64,000 nucleotides of DNA from Candidatus Zixiibacteriota bacterium. Lineage in GTDB: Bacteria; Zixibacteria; MSB-5A5; JAABVY01. The position numbers were made by a program, and so were the translations under genes. Location of the stretch: NCBI GenBank assembly GCA_011056555.1, contig DSEQ01000028.1, positions 52,341 through 116,340 of the forward strand. Reading direction: 5' to 3'. Shown piece by piece: positions 1 to 11,460 of the stretch; positions within the stretch are counted from its first letter, which is position 1; the number at the start of each line of letters is the position of its first letter. Under the pieces are notes generated by a model that worked only from the letters and a program-made list of their open reading frames with translations, ran no database searches and was not told the origin of the DNA.

Positions 1-483
1 TTCCTCGGCAGTAGTCTTGCGGTGGATTTCCGGATTGGCGGGATTCTTGAACTGCTGGGGCATGAAATAATCCGGATTCTCCGCCAATATTTCCTCTGCC
101 CTGGCTACAGCGCCGGGCATACCATCCGGCCCGGGTGTGAGGATAATCTTTGCACCGAAGGCTTTCAGGAGGGCGCGCCGCTCAATACTCATGGTATCGG
201 GCATGGTTAAAATCAGCGGGTGGCCTTTGACCGCACATACGAAGGCCAAGCCAATCCCCGTGTTGCCGGAGGTCGGTTCTACCACAGTACCTCCTGGCTT
301 CAACAGCCCCTCTCTCTCGGCCGCGGAAAGCATGGCATAGCCGATACGGTCCTTCACTGAAGCACAGGGATTATAAAATTCGAGTTTGCCCACAACATCG
401 GCTTTCAGCCCCTCGGTTATTCTGTTGAGCCTTACAAGCGGAGTGCCCCCGATAAGTTCAAGCATGGAATCGTAGATTCTCAT
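1..483 (-). CDS. cysK: Cysteine synthase (O-acetylserine sulfhydrylase), 3' end outside the window
   Basis: The gene runs off the left edge, so only the first 161 codons are present. It is a PLP-dependent beta-replacement enzyme making L-cysteine from O-acetylserine and sulfide in the cytosol. The N-terminus has the family opening [10 protein letters not shown] (11-20), the PLP-lysine loop NPCASVKDR with Lys44, and the substrate/phosphate loop PTSGNTG (70-76). The ATG at 483 follows a strong SD (GGGAGGA). The Rrf2-type regulator ends 16 bases upstream on the same strand, so the two form an operon. Cystathionine beta-synthase-like relatives share this N-terminal fold, but CysK is the simplest reading. 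Confidence 0.93.
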   Translation of the reverse strand, partial: MRIYDSMLELIGGTPLVRLNRITEGLKADVVGKLEFYNPCASVKDRIGYAMLSAAEREGLLKPGGTVVEPTSGNTGIGLAFVCAVKGHPLILTMPDTMSIERRALLKAFGAKIILTPGPDGMPGAVARAEEILAENPDYFMPQQFKNPANPEIHRKTTAEE

Positions 484-499
484 CAAAATCCTCCCGGAA

Positions 500-934
500 T
501 CAGATATAGTACATTTCTTTGAGGTCAGTCAGATAAGAGACCAGATCGGACAATTTATGTCTTTTCAGGTTCTGCATCATTTCATCATTAAGATCGTTCC
601 AGAATCCATTTATACCTTTGATCAACTCGCTCCGGTCGCCTTCCTCATCGAGATATTCACCGCCCGCAAATATCTTGATTCCCCCTTCAGCAGCCGTCGC
701 CAGATCATGTATACTAAGTTTTTCTATATCCGAAGCCAGAAAATACCCGCCTCCGATCCCCCGCTTGGAAGAAATAATCCCGGCTTTGGCCAGATTGTTA
801 AAAACTACTTCCAAATATCGCTTGGAAACATTATATTGCCGAGCCAGATGTCTGGATGTCAAGGGAGAGGAACGCTCCTTTTCGGAAAGTTCCAAAACAA
901 CCAGCAAGGCTAAGTAAGTCTTTGAACTAAACAT
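500..934 (-). CDS. Rrf2-family transcriptional regulator without cysteines (CymR-like)
   Basis: 144 aa. The N-terminal winged helix-turn-helix has the Rrf2 signature: [18 protein letters not shown] (25-42), then a wing [12 protein letters not shown]. IscR and NsrR ligate Fe-S through three conserved cysteines, but this protein contains no cysteine at all, so it cannot be an Fe-S sensor of that type. It lies directly upstream of cysK on the same strand. In Bacillus/Staphylococcus the Rrf2 protein CymR represses sulfur genes in complex with CysK (established knowledge), so a CymR-like role is inferred. The start is the ATG at 934. It is divergent from the tyrosine phenol-lyase gene across a 120-bp AT-rich region that may hold shared operators. 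Confidence 0.88.
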   Translation of the reverse strand: MFSSKTYLALLVVLELSEKERSSPLTSRHLARQYNVSKRYLEVVFNNLAKAGIISSKRGIGGGYFLASDIEKLSIHDLATAAEGGIKIFAGGEYLDEEGDRSELIKGINGFWNDLNDEMMQNLKRHKLSDLVSYLTDLKEMYYI

Positions 935-988
935 AAATACCTAAATCCTATGTTGCAAGAGTGATTTATCTATAAATTAATACGAAAA

Positions 989-2443
<1,455 letters not shown>

Positions 2444-2485
2444 TTTCTTGAAATCACCACAGTTTTCGTATATATAAAGTGGCAA

Positions 2486-2520
2486 TTGCGGGGGATTTAA
2501 ACCCCCGCAAGTTAATTTTG
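2486..2520 (+). terminator. Putative intrinsic terminator after tpl
   Basis: A perfect 9-bp stem (TTGCGGGGG at 2486-2494, CCCCCGCAA at 2502-2510) with a 7-base AT loop is followed by a weak T-rich tail (GTTAATTTTG). It sits 43 bp after the tpl stop and 38 bp before the next start. The T-tract is imperfect, so termination may be partial. Confidence 0.6.
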
Positions 2521-2548
2521 TATAACATCTCCAGAGGTGATATAATTT

Positions 2549-4006
2549 ATGGCTGATAAGATGCACACAAATTCAAGTAACAAAAGCGAGGGCGCCAGGG
2601 GCAGGAGCAGCCTGCAGATACTTGTCGCAGGAGCTGCGATTATAGTTTTGGTACTGCTGGTAAAATTCGTCTTCCTGGGAGACAAAGGACCCGCAAATGC
2701 CGCAAATGGCGCAATAGACCTCTTGAAGCAGGAGCGTTTTTCGGAGGCTGAAGAGAAGTTGCAGAAGGCATTTGCTAACGATCCCGAACTGATGTTCGCA
2801 TCGGAACTGAAAGAGCCAAACCTGTTTTATGTAGGACTGGCAAATGCTTACCTCGAGAACGGCGATCTTAATACCGCTTCCCGGTACTACACCGAGGGAT
2901 ATCAAATCGACTCAAGCGGGTTTGATAAATATGCCAAGTTCGTGCGCGCCGATTATCATTATCCCGAGGATGCCTATCTTGAGCTGGGTAATTTGTTCTG
3001 GAATGCCGGAAGCCTGGATCTTGCCAGTAAGGCTTATGAACGGGCGCTCGATCTCAACCCTAATTTCAGCTCCGCCCTGACCAACCTGGGCAATGTGCTG
3101 CGGATTAAGGGAAATGTGGATGAGGCTGTGCAGATGTATCAGAAGGCATTGACGGTCGATCCCACACTTTTCGAAGCGCGGGTCAACCTGATCAGCCTGG
3201 CAGTTGCCACGGGCCGAACCTCCTCGTTTAATCTGCACCTGGAAAAGCTCCAGGAGTACTACCCGGAATCGGAGTACACAAGCTACTTCCTGGGTGAGCA
3301 GAAGAAAAACCAGGGTGAATGTGAGGAGGCCGTGCAGTTGTATGAGGATTTTCTCAAGAAAAATCCGGATCATTTGAATACCAAACTCTCTCTTATCGAC
3401 TGCAATCTGGAGGTGGGCAATTATGATCGGGCTATGCAGATTCTGAAGGAACTGGCCCTGCGCATGGGAGACAATCCGAGTCTCAAGGAAAGAGCTCTGG
3501 GTCCGGCGGAGAAAGCCTTCCAGGCGGGAGACTATGAGAAAGCCAAGCAGTACTACGAGAGCATGTCGGCAATCTGGCCGGACGATCCCAAATTCAGGTT
3601 CGGTGCGGCCTCGGCCATGATCAATCTTGATGAGCTGGCCGAGGCGCGGGTGATTCTCGAGGACATGGTGCACAATTACCCGGAATCCTCTGAAATTCTT
3701 TCCAACCTGGGGCTGGTTTATGCCAAGATGGGCAAACCGGAATGGGCCCGGGAGCAGTTTGAGGCGGCAATTGCGATCGACTCTTCTGCAGTTGCATACT
3801 ACAATCTTGGAAAGATTTTTGAAGAACAGGGGGACACTGCCAGGGCCAATTCATGCTATATTCTCGCCTCGCTTAAAGAGCCGGAGATGTTCGGTCTTCA
3901 AGATTATATGATGGAAGTTTCAATGGAAAAGGCCGAGCGTATTGCCCGCGGCGATACTGCCGGAATGATATTCCCCGAATATGCCAGAGACTCTACAAAT
4001 AGGTGA
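2549..4006 (+). CDS. Membrane-anchored TPR repeat protein
   Basis: 485 aa. A short charged N-terminus is followed by one hydrophobic segment (about residues 23-44, LQILVAGAAIIVLVLLV), then a long array of tetratricopeptide repeats to the C-terminus. Clear units include YLELGNLFWNAGSLDLASKA, ALTNLGNVLRIKGNVDEAVQ and ILSNLGLVYAKMGKPEWARE. The topology suggests an inner-membrane protein with the TPR domain in the periplasm, acting as a scaffold or assembly factor; the partner is unknown. The ATG has a good SD (AGAGGTGAT). The 3' end overlaps the next gene by 26 bp, suggesting translational coupling. Confidence 0.85.
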   Translation: MADKMHTNSSNKSEGARGRSSLQILVAGAAIIVLVLLVKFVFLGDKGPANAANGAIDLLKQERFSEAEEKLQKAFANDPELMFASELKEPNLFYVGLANAYLENGDLNTASRYYTEGYQIDSSGFDKYAKFVRADYHYPEDAYLELGNLFWNAGSLDLASKAYERALDLNPNFSSALTNLGNVLRIKGNVDEAVQMYQKALTVDPTLFEARVNLISLAVATGRTSSFNLHLEKLQEYYPESEYTSYFLGEQKKNQGECEEAVQLYEDFLKKNPDHLNTKLSLIDCNLEVGNYDRAMQILKELALRMGDNPSLKERALGPAEKAFQAGDYEKAKQYYESMSAIWPDDPKFRFGAASAMINLDELAEARVILEDMVHNYPESSEILSNLGLVYAKMGKPEWAREQFEAAIAIDSSAVAYYNLGKIFEEQGDTARANSCYILASLKEPEMFGLQDYMMEVSMEKAERIARGDTAGMIFPEYARDSTNR

Positions 4007-5351
4007 TCGCCTGGATGTGGCCATCGAGCGCCTCTCCTTTACCGGAAAAGGTATTGGAAGGGTCAATAACTTCGTGATCTTCATCCCCCACACTATTCCA
4101 GGCGATGTGGTTAAGGCTGAAATCACCTCCCGCAAGAAACGATACGCGGATGCCAGGGCAGTCGATTTTGTCAGTCGTTCATCCGATTCAATCGAGCCCA
4201 GGTGCCGACATTTCGGGATCTGCGGCGGGTGCAGTTTCCAGAATCTGCCCTATGAACTGCAGCTGGAGGCAAAACAGGATGCGGTACAGGAACATATCCG
4301 CAGAATCGGTAAAATCGAACAGCCCCCCATTGATAAGATAATACCCTCGGATAAGCAATTATTCTATCGCAACAAGATGGAATTCTCTTTCAAGCCCGAC
4401 CAGGAGGATTTTCTCAAGCTGGGACTGCATTACCGCGGCGAATGGGAGAAGATTTTTGATGTGGAGGAATGCCTTCTGCAATCGGAGATATCAAACAGAA
4501 TTGTGAATCGTGTCAGGGATTTTTTCAAGGCGAAGAGGATACCGGCCTATCATCTATCGGAACATCACGGGCATCTGAGATTTCTGATAATAAGGGAAAG
4601 CCTGGCCACAGGCGAGGTCATGCTGATATTAGTTACTAACCGGGGTGATTATGAATATCTGGATGACTTCGTGGAAATGGTTACCTCCGAATTCCCCCGG
4701 GTGACTTCAGTAGTGCATGTTATAAATTCGAAGAAAGCCAATATTGCCGTGGGAGAATCGGAGAAGATTATCCGGGGCAACGAGCATATCACAGAATATA
4801 TCGTGGGCAACAAGTTCCTGATCCGCCCTTCTTCATTTTTCCAGACCAACAGCCGCCAGACCGAAATCCTGTATAACCGGGCGGCCGAGATGGGTGAATT
4901 GGGGTCGGACGAAAAAGTGCTGGACCTGTATACAGGATGCGGGACCATCGCGATTCATATCGCCCGTAATGTCGGCTCGGTGCTGGGGATTGAGCTCAAT
5001 CCGGATGCGGTAGTAAGCGCCAATGAGAATGCGCGGCTTAATGAAATTAATAATTGCGAGTTCGTTGCGGGAGATGTAAGAAAGACCATGGATAAGCTGA
5101 TCGACGAGGGACGAAAATTCGATACCATAATTGCCGATCCGCCCCGCGCCGGTATCGGGCATAAGTCTCTGGTCAGAATATTCCAACTTCAGCCGGAAAA
5201 ATTAATCTACATTTCCTGCAATCCGGCCACACTGGCGGCAGATATACGGGAACTGAGAGAAAATGGCTACAGGCTGGACAGGACGGTCCCGGTCGATATG
5301 TTCCCGCACACCTTCCACATTGAAACGGTTTCACGGATAACCCGGAAATAG
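3981..5351 (+). CDS. 23S rRNA (uracil-C5)-methyltransferase, RlmD/TrmA family
   Basis: 456 aa. The order is an N-terminal TRAM domain (about 5-60, GDRLDVAIERLSFTGKGIGR), a 4Fe-4S cluster motif CRHFGICGGCSFQ plus a later Cys, a Rossmann SAM-binding core (VLDLYTGCGTIAI), the IADPPRAG motif, and the catalytic nucleophile in YISCNPATLAAD. It ends in MFPHTFHIETVSRI as in the RlmD/RlmCD/TrmA family. It transfers methyl groups to uridine C5 in rRNA; the exact target (U1939, U747 or tRNA U54) cannot be read from sequence. The ATG at 3981 lies inside the preceding gene and lacks an obvious SD, but a later start would cut the TRAM domain. Confidence 0.9.
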   Translation: MPETLQIGDRLDVAIERLSFTGKGIGRVNNFVIFIPHTIPGDVVKAEITSRKKRYADARAVDFVSRSSDSIEPRCRHFGICGGCSFQNLPYELQLEAKQDAVQEHIRRIGKIEQPPIDKIIPSDKQLFYRNKMEFSFKPDQEDFLKLGLHYRGEWEKIFDVEECLLQSEISNRIVNRVRDFFKAKRIPAYHLSEHHGHLRFLIIRESLATGEVMLILVTNRGDYEYLDDFVEMVTSEFPRVTSVVHVINSKKANIAVGESEKIIRGNEHITEYIVGNKFLIRPSSFFQTNSRQTEILYNRAAEMGELGSDEKVLDLYTGCGTIAIHIARNVGSVLGIELNPDAVVSANENARLNEINNCEFVAGDVRKTMDKLIDEGRKFDTIIADPPRAGIGHKSLVRIFQLQPEKLIYISCNPATLAADIRELRENGYRLDRTVPVDMFPHTFHIETVSRITRK

Positions 5352-5370
5352 AGAGTATTGACAGGTATTC

Positions 5371-5802
5371 ATGGCAGACAAAAGTGAGTTCTGGTCAAAT
5401 GAAATTTCAAACGGTTTCAAGCGTTCCATATTTCTGCACCTGCCGGCCCTGTTGTATATGGCGCTGATATTTTATATCTCCAGCCTGCGAAGTATATCGC
5501 CGCCGTCGATCGGTTTAGGTATCGAAGATAAAATTTATCATTTCGGTGAATACGCCCTGCTTTCATTGTTTTTATATGTAGCACTTTTGTCCTATCGGCA
5601 TAAGTCAATTCAAAGCAGCATACATATAATCGCAGTGGTGATTGCCTGCATCTTCGCGGGCACGGACGAGCTGCACCAGTATTTCGTACCCGGGCGGGAA
5701 TCCACAGTGGGGGATCTGATTGCAGACTGCCTGGGGGCGATTACGGCCCAGGCTGTGATCTGGTATTACCTCAAGCTCAGGCGCCAAAAAAGCATTGACT
5801 AA
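5371..5802 (+). CDS. VanZ-family membrane protein
   Basis: 143 aa with four predicted membrane segments. The family signature is seen: SSLRSISPP after TM1, DKIYHFGEYALLSLFLYVAL before TM2, and GTDELHQYFVPGRESTVGD between TM3 and TM4. VanZ in Tn1546 gives low-level teicoplanin resistance, but most chromosomal homologues have no assigned function. It starts 19 bp after the methyltransferase stop, probably co-transcribed. Confidence 0.85.
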   Translation: MADKSEFWSNEISNGFKRSIFLHLPALLYMALIFYISSLRSISPPSIGLGIEDKIYHFGEYALLSLFLYVALLSYRHKSIQSSIHIIAVVIACIFAGTDELHQYFVPGRESTVGDLIADCLGAITAQAVIWYYLKLRRQKSID

Positions 5803-5886
5803 TACATTCCCCCACCTATCTTATAGGCTTGAACTTGTGAAAATCAGACCGATAATAGTTTAAAGTGTGTCATAAAGTTGGAGAGA

Positions 5887-7722
5887 ATGTTGTTTAATTT
5901 TTCCGAGCACAAAAGAGATCACACCTGCGGAGAATTGAGGAGCTCTGATGCCGGTTCTACGGTTACTCTTAATGGATGGGTTCACAGACGCCGCGATCAT
6001 GGCGGACTGATATTTATCGACCTGCGCGATCGTTATGGCATCACCCAGCTTGTTTTTCGTCCCGAGAAGCTTTCCGAGCAGCAGATGAAGGAAGCGGGAA
6101 AGCTGGGTTATGAATTTGTAATTTCAGCCACCGGAACGGTTAACAAGCGCCCGGAGGGGATGATAAATCCTGAAATGGACACGGGCGAGGTGGAAATAGA
6201 GGTTGAGAAGCTGATAATACTGAATCCCTCCAAAACACCGCCTTTTGAAATAGAGGATGAGGTTAAGGCTCTTGAGGACCTTCGCTTAACTTATCGCTAT
6301 CTGGATCTTCGCAGAACTCCGCTGCAAAGGAATATCGCAATCAGGCACAGATTCATTAAAGCGGTCAGAGATTTTATGGACAGCGAGGGATTTTTTGAGA
6401 TTGAAACACCCATGCTGATGAAATCAACTCCCGAGGGCGCGCGTGACTATATTGTGCCCTCGCGGATTCATCCCGGAAAATTCTATGCCCTGCCGCAGTC
6501 GCCTCAGCTTTTCAAGCAGATCATCATGTGCTCCGGTTTCGATAAATACTTCCAGATTGCGAGATGTCTGCGCGATGAAGAACTGAGGTCGGATCGTCAG
6601 CCGGAACATACACAGATCGATATGGAGATGAGTTTTGTAACCCAGCAGGATATTTTTGAGGTGACGGAGAGGATGATGGCCTATGCTTTCAAGAAAACCC
6701 GTGATATCGAGGTCAGCACACCCTTCCCGATCTATGCCTATGATGATGTCGTGAGAAAATACGGCAGCGATAAGCCGGATTTGAGGAATCCATTGGTGAT
6801 TGAAGATATATCTGAAATCGTCAAGGATTCCAAATTCAAAGTATTTTCCGGCGCTGTTGCTTCGGGAGGCTGTGTCAGGGGTATCAAAGTCGAAAATGGC
6901 GCTGATCTCTCCCGCAAACAGATTTCGGAGCTCGAGGAACTGGTTAAGAAATTTGGCGCCAAAGGGCTGGCTACTATCGCCCTGACCCCGGAGGGCATCA
7001 AGTCTCCGATAGCCAAGTTTTTATCGGAAAAGCAGATTGAGGATATTTTCTCAGACATCGGCATGATCGAGGGCGATATATTTCTGATGGTTGCAGATAG
7101 GCCGAAGGTGGTTGCCGAGAGCCTGGGCGAGCTTCGTAAACAGATTGGAAAGCAATTCGATCTGATCAGAAAGGACGAATGGCAGTTTCTGTGGGTCACG
7201 AAATTCCCGCTGTTTGAATACAATCCCGAAACAGACCGATTTGATGCGATGCATAATATCGTGACCTCGCCGCTGGAAGCGGACATCCCGCTTCTGGATC
7301 AGGGCTTCGGGGCGGAGGAGGATTTTTCCGATCCGGATCATCCCTGGGCCAGAATCTATGCTAATCAATACGATCTGGTGCTGAATGGCGTGGAGATTGC
7401 CTCAGGGGGAATCCGAAATCACAGGCGCGATATTCAGCAGAAGATACTGAATGTACTGGGAATGTCGGATGAAAGGGCTGAGAAAGCCTTCGGATTTCTT
7501 CTGAAGGCTTTGGAGCTTGGCGCTCCTCCGCACGGCGGAATTGCGCCGGGAATTGACCGAATTGTGGCTTTATTGTGCGGGGCAGAATCCATAAGGGATG
7601 TAATTGCATTCCCAAAAACTACTACGGCACAGTCACTTATGGACGGATCGCCATCCGAGGTGAGCGAGGAGCAGCTAAAAGAGCTCAAAATAGAGCTGGC
7701 AATTGACGAAAAAAATAATTGA
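5887..7722 (+). CDS. aspS: Aspartate--tRNA ligase
   Basis: 611 aa, bacterial-type class IIb synthetase charging tRNA-Asp. An N-terminal OB-fold anticodon domain (HTCGELRSSDAG, NGWVHRRRDHGG) is followed by class II motif 2 around FQIARCLRDEELRSDRQPEHTQID, the inserted GAD domain (about 290-420), and motif 3 APGIDRIVALLCG. The C-terminus DVIAFPKTTTAQSLMDGSP is typical. An in-frame TTG at 5878 has no SD. The ATG at 5887 is preceded by GGAGAGA, though at short spacing, and is preferred. Whether it also makes Asp-tRNA-Asn is not decidable here. Confidence 0.95.
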   Translation: MLFNFSEHKRDHTCGELRSSDAGSTVTLNGWVHRRRDHGGLIFIDLRDRYGITQLVFRPEKLSEQQMKEAGKLGYEFVISATGTVNKRPEGMINPEMDTGEVEIEVEKLIILNPSKTPPFEIEDEVKALEDLRLTYRYLDLRRTPLQRNIAIRHRFIKAVRDFMDSEGFFEIETPMLMKSTPEGARDYIVPSRIHPGKFYALPQSPQLFKQIIMCSGFDKYFQIARCLRDEELRSDRQPEHTQIDMEMSFVTQQDIFEVTERMMAYAFKKTRDIEVSTPFPIYAYDDVVRKYGSDKPDLRNPLVIEDISEIVKDSKFKVFSGAVASGGCVRGIKVENGADLSRKQISELEELVKKFGAKGLATIALTPEGIKSPIAKFLSEKQIEDIFSDIGMIEGDIFLMVADRPKVVAESLGELRKQIGKQFDLIRKDEWQFLWVTKFPLFEYNPETDRFDAMHNIVTSPLEADIPLLDQGFGAEEDFSDPDHPWARIYANQYDLVLNGVEIASGGIRNHRRDIQQKILNVLGMSDERAEKAFGFLLKALELGAPPHGGIAPGIDRIVALLCGAESIRDVIAFPKTTTAQSLMDGSPSEVSEEQLKELKIELAIDEKNN

Positions 7723-7830
7723 AACGTTAATTCGCTTTAATAGTTATAAACAGGATTGAAGTATTCTTAATATATACATTTAAGGCCGTATATATTATAT
7801 TTGAGTAGATTAAATTTTACAGGATAATAT

Positions 7831-8787
7831 TTGGAAGAGACAACTACCAGAAAATTTAGAATAGGCGACACCGATCTCCAGAGGCTTTTCGGCATCGGAG
7901 ATATACATCTGCGGATCATTGAGGAACAGCTTGGCACACGATTGATCGCCCGCGGCGATGAGATTATTGCCGAGGGCAGCGCCGACCAGGTTGAGAAAGT
8001 CGAGAAGCTTTTTGCCGACCTCAAAGAATATCTCGCCAAGAACTACGAACTTCCGGAAAGCTATGTATGGTATGCGATTTCCATGCTCAAGGAAAATGGC
8101 GAGGGTCCTGCCGAGCAGATGTCAACGGATGCGCTGGTTACATCCGGTAAGTTCAAGGTCGTCCCACGCACGGTGGGCCAGAGGGTATATGTGGATGCGA
8201 TCAAGAAGAACGATATTGTCGTCTCGATCGGGCCGGCCGGAACCGGCAAAACATATTTGGCAGTTGCCATGGCTGTAAACGCATTGCAGAAGAAGATTGT
8301 ACAGAGAATGATACTGGTCAGGCCCGCGGTTGAGGCCGGCGAATCCCTGGGGTTCTTGCCGGGAGATATCCGTGCCAAGGTGGATCCTTACCTGCGGCCG
8401 GTATATGATGCATTGCATGATATGATGCCGTCTGAAAAAATAAAGAAGCTCCTCGAGCTGGGGGTGATAGAGATAGCTCCCCTGGCTTTTATGAGAGGCA
8501 GGACGCTTAATGCCGCATTCGTCATTCTGGATGAAGCCCAGAATACCACTACCGCACAGATGAAGATGTTTCTCACCCGTCTGGGAGAAAAGTCAAAAGC
8601 TGTTGTAACCGGTGATGTTACCCAGATCGATCTGGCCGCAAACCGGGTCTCCGGACTGATTACCGCACAAAAAATCCTCAAAAACATTGACGGCATAAAG
8701 TTTATTTACCTTGATGAGAAAGATGTGGTCCGCCACCGATTGGTCCAGAATATCATCAAGGCCTACGAGAACGCCAAGAGAAAATAA
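7831..8787 (+). CDS. phoH: PhoH-like ATPase
   Basis: 318 aa. An N-terminal KH-like region is followed by a P-loop NTPase core with Walker A GPAGTGKT (about 133-140) and Walker B FVILDEAQNTT, ending with VTGDVTQIDL. PhoH proteins are putative RNA helicases/ATPases usually found beside ybeY, as here. The start is TTG at 7831 with AGGA six bases upstream; no ATG fits the family N-terminus. It begins a compact block phoH-pgpH-ybeY-corC. Confidence 0.92.
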   Translation: MEETTTRKFRIGDTDLQRLFGIGDIHLRIIEEQLGTRLIARGDEIIAEGSADQVEKVEKLFADLKEYLAKNYELPESYVWYAISMLKENGEGPAEQMSTDALVTSGKFKVVPRTVGQRVYVDAIKKNDIVVSIGPAGTGKTYLAVAMAVNALQKKIVQRMILVRPAVEAGESLGFLPGDIRAKVDPYLRPVYDALHDMMPSEKIKKLLELGVIEIAPLAFMRGRTLNAAFVILDEAQNTTTAQMKMFLTRLGEKSKAVVTGDVTQIDLAANRVSGLITAQKILKNIDGIKFIYLDEKDVVRHRLVQNIIKAYENAKRK

Positions 8788-8802
8788 AAGAGGTATAATA
8801 GA

Positions 8803-11034
8803 GTGTTTCGTCTATTAATACGTTTAAAGCGTATTATAAAGAAGAAGTTGAAGCTTGCCGGGGAAATCTATAACGGCAAGAAATCCAAAGACCGCTACCT
8901 GTATAAGTCGCTGCTTATACTGGTTGCCGGGCTTGTTATTACCCTGGCCTATCCCCAGCAGCTTGTCTATCAGCCGGTTGAGTTGCCGCGCCTGAACGAT
9001 ATTGCGCGCGAGAATATCGTGGCGCCGTTTGATTTCGAGGTCAAGCGTTCACCGGAACAGATTGAAAGTGATCAGCAGGAAGTGCTGGCTAATCTGCCGC
9101 TCATATTTGATTATGATGTCAGCCGATACGAACAGGTTTATCGAAGCGCCGTGTCATTTTTCAGCCGTCTGAGGGCATTGAAAGAAGCGGATATCTCCAG
9201 GGCAAATATCGTGGACTCCCTGAAGGTGATAAAACCGAATACAAATATCGCCACGTTGAGAGACATAGCGAGACACAACGATGTCGACAGGCTTGAAAAC
9301 CTGACCCTGGAAGCGATAGAGGCTATATATAATATCGGCGTTATGCCGGATTCAATCGATTTATCGGATTACGATTACGATCGTGCGCTGATCAGGAAGC
9401 GTTTGCAGAGGTTTAACGCAGGCTTTGACAGTTTGCGTTCTCGAAACGAGGTAAGGGGACTTCTGCGCCAGAGAGGCTATGCGGACACATTAGAAAATAT
9501 ATCAAATTCGGAATTTGCAGAGCTGGCGGCATCTTTTGTGGAGCCGAATCTGCAGATAAACATGCAGGCCACAGAACAATTCAGGGACGAGAAGCTGGCC
9601 GAAGTCCCCCGGGTTGAAAGGACTTTCAAGGCCGGTGAATTGATAGTGGAAAGAAACACCAAGATCGATGCCTGGCATATGGCAGCGCTGGAAGCGATGA
9701 CCGAGAAACGGATCGAGACAGGTGAGGAGGGTTCGCTGTGGCACTTTATCCTGCCCTACCTCGGACGGGCAGCGCTGATAATATTCACGTTTGCCGCACT
9801 GGCGGTGTTCTTCTCTTTTTTCAAGAACGGGAAGTTCTTCACAAACCAGAAATTCACCGCCCTGATGCTGGTGATAATGCTGGAGATCGTATTTGTCTAT
9901 ATAATCGATTATTCGCTCAATCAATCGATGTACCTGATCCCATTTGCGATCGGGGGAATCCTGTTAACCATATTATTCGATCTGGAAACCGGGATCATAT
10001 CGACCCTGGCGATATCACTGATAGTGGGTGTGATCCAGAATTTCAATTTCAGCCTGGCCCTGATAGCATTTCTGGCAGGGACCACCTCCTGCCTTTCAGT
10101 CAAAACGGTGCATAAACGATCCGACTTCTACAGGTCCATCCTGTACCTGATGGTTATGTATATCCTGGCCATATACCTTATGGAATCGATGAAATTTTCT
10201 GACTCTGAGACGATTGTTACACAAACGGCTTTCGGCGTCATAAACGCCATACTTTCACCCATAATTGCGATGGGCATCCTGCCGGTGTTCGAATCGCTTT
10301 TCAATATCACCACCGACCTCAGGCTCCTCGAGCTTTCCGACATGAACCATCCGCTTCTGAGAAGGCTGGCGCTGGAGGCGCCTGGAACCTACCATCATTC
10401 CATACTGGTGGGCAATCTCTGCGAGAAGGCGGCCGAGGCAATCGGTGCAAATCCTTTGCTGGCGAGGGTGGGTACCTATTATCATGATATCGGTAAAATG
10501 GAGATTCCGGAGTATTTTGTTGAGAACACCAGCGGTTCCAAGAGCAGACATGATACCATCAGCCCGCACATGAGCGCCCTGATAATCGGGTCGCATGTCA
10601 AGAAGGGGCTGGAGCTGGCCGAGGAGGAGGATTTGCCTGAGGCTATTATGGCCTTTATTGCCGAGCACCACGGTACCTCGCTGATGTCGTTTTTCTATCA
10701 TAAGGCCACGGAGCTGGCCAAGGAAGAGGGCGAGGAAGAAGTCCCCGAAATGGAATACCGTTACCCGGGACCCAAGCCCCGTTCCAAGGAAACCGCGATA
10801 CTGATGATAGCCGACTCGGTCGAGGCGGCCTCGCGCACATTGGACGAGCCCAAACCGTCCAGGATCAGGAGTCTGGTGCGCAAAATCATACAAAGCAAAT
10901 TTGAATCGGGCGAGCTTTCGGATTCGGAGCTGACCATGCGCGACCTGTCGATCATGGAGAATGCCTTTACGCAGATGCTGCTTGGAATATTCCATAAGCG
11001 GGTCGATTATCCTTCAAAGGAAGAAGAAGAGTGA
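8803..11034 (+). CDS. 7TM-HD domain cyclic-di-AMP phosphodiesterase (PgpH-like)
   Basis: 743 aa. One N-terminal membrane segment (about 37-52), a large extracytoplasmic domain (about 55-300), a seven-helix membrane region (about 312-490) and a cytosolic HD domain follow in order. The HD metal ligands are visible: TYHHS (about 529-531), YYHDIGK (about 559) and AEHHGT (about 619). The layout matches PgpH/YqfF, which hydrolyse c-di-AMP to pApA (established for Listeria PgpH). The GTG start at 8803 has AGAGG upstream. Its stop overlaps the ybeY start as GTGA. No diadenylate cyclase is in this window. Confidence 0.9.
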   Translation: MFRLLIRLKRIIKKKLKLAGEIYNGKKSKDRYLYKSLLILVAGLVITLAYPQQLVYQPVELPRLNDIARENIVAPFDFEVKRSPEQIESDQQEVLANLPLIFDYDVSRYEQVYRSAVSFFSRLRALKEADISRANIVDSLKVIKPNTNIATLRDIARHNDVDRLENLTLEAIEAIYNIGVMPDSIDLSDYDYDRALIRKRLQRFNAGFDSLRSRNEVRGLLRQRGYADTLENISNSEFAELAASFVEPNLQINMQATEQFRDEKLAEVPRVERTFKAGELIVERNTKIDAWHMAALEAMTEKRIETGEEGSLWHFILPYLGRAALIIFTFAALAVFFSFFKNGKFFTNQKFTALMLVIMLEIVFVYIIDYSLNQSMYLIPFAIGGILLTILFDLETGIISTLAISLIVGVIQNFNFSLALIAFLAGTTSCLSVKTVHKRSDFYRSILYLMVMYILAIYLMESMKFSDSETIVTQTAFGVINAILSPIIAMGILPVFESLFNITTDLRLLELSDMNHPLLRRLALEAPGTYHHSILVGNLCEKAAEAIGANPLLARVGTYYHDIGKMEIPEYFVENTSGSKSRHDTISPHMSALIIGSHVKKGLELAEEEDLPEAIMAFIAEHHGTSLMSFFYHKATELAKEEGEEEVPEMEYRYPGPKPRSKETAILMIADSVEAASRTLDEPKPSRIRSLVRKIIQSKFESGELSDSELTMRDLSIMENAFTQMLLGIFHKRVDYPSKEEEE

Positions 11035-11459
11035 AGGTAGAGGTTTTTAACAATACCGGGCAGAAGTATCTTCCCAAAAAAATCCTTGCGAAAACGGTGA
11101 ATTATATTTTAGTTTCGGAAGATGGAGATTTCGATGTCAATGTGGTTTTGACAGATTCAGGAAAAATACGCGCGCTGAACAGGAAGTTTCGGGGTAAAGA
11201 CAGCTCGACCGATGTCCTCTCGTTCGCACCCGAGGAAAGTGACGAGCCTCCACCCTTTAAACCGATCGGTGAGATATATATCAGTGTGCCGGATGCGGTC
11301 AGACAGGCAAAAGAAGCCGGACATTCACTGCGCAGAGAGCTACTCTTCTTAGCCGCCCACGGCACCCTTCATCTCTGCGGATATACTCACGAAACAGATA
11401 CCAAGTACAGGAAAATGATGGACAGGACAGAGATGTATCTGGAAAGGTCAGGGAGGTAG
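11031..11459 (+). CDS. ybeY: Endoribonuclease YbeY (rRNA maturation factor)
   Basis: 142 aa, the usual length. The zinc motif HGTLHLCGYTHE supplies the three histidines (H-x3-H-x5-H) near residue 110. The conserved RALNRKFRGKDSSTDVLSF is in the N-terminal half. YbeY matures 16S rRNA 3' ends and takes part in ribosome quality control. The GTG start overlaps the pgpH stop by 4 bases (GTGA), so translation is coupled; the stop lies one base before corC. Confidence 0.95.
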   Translation: MKVEVFNNTGQKYLPKKILAKTVNYILVSEDGDFDVNVVLTDSGKIRALNRKFRGKDSSTDVLSFAPEESDEPPPFKPIGEIYISVPDAVRQAKEAGHSLRRELLFLAAHGTLHLCGYTHETDTKYRKMMDRTEMYLERSGR

Positions 11460-11460
11460 A

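Noticed and set aside
10255..10995. 246-codon open frame antisense to the pgpH-like gene
   Set aside because: Shadow of the HD-domain coding region; no start signal or recognisable domain.
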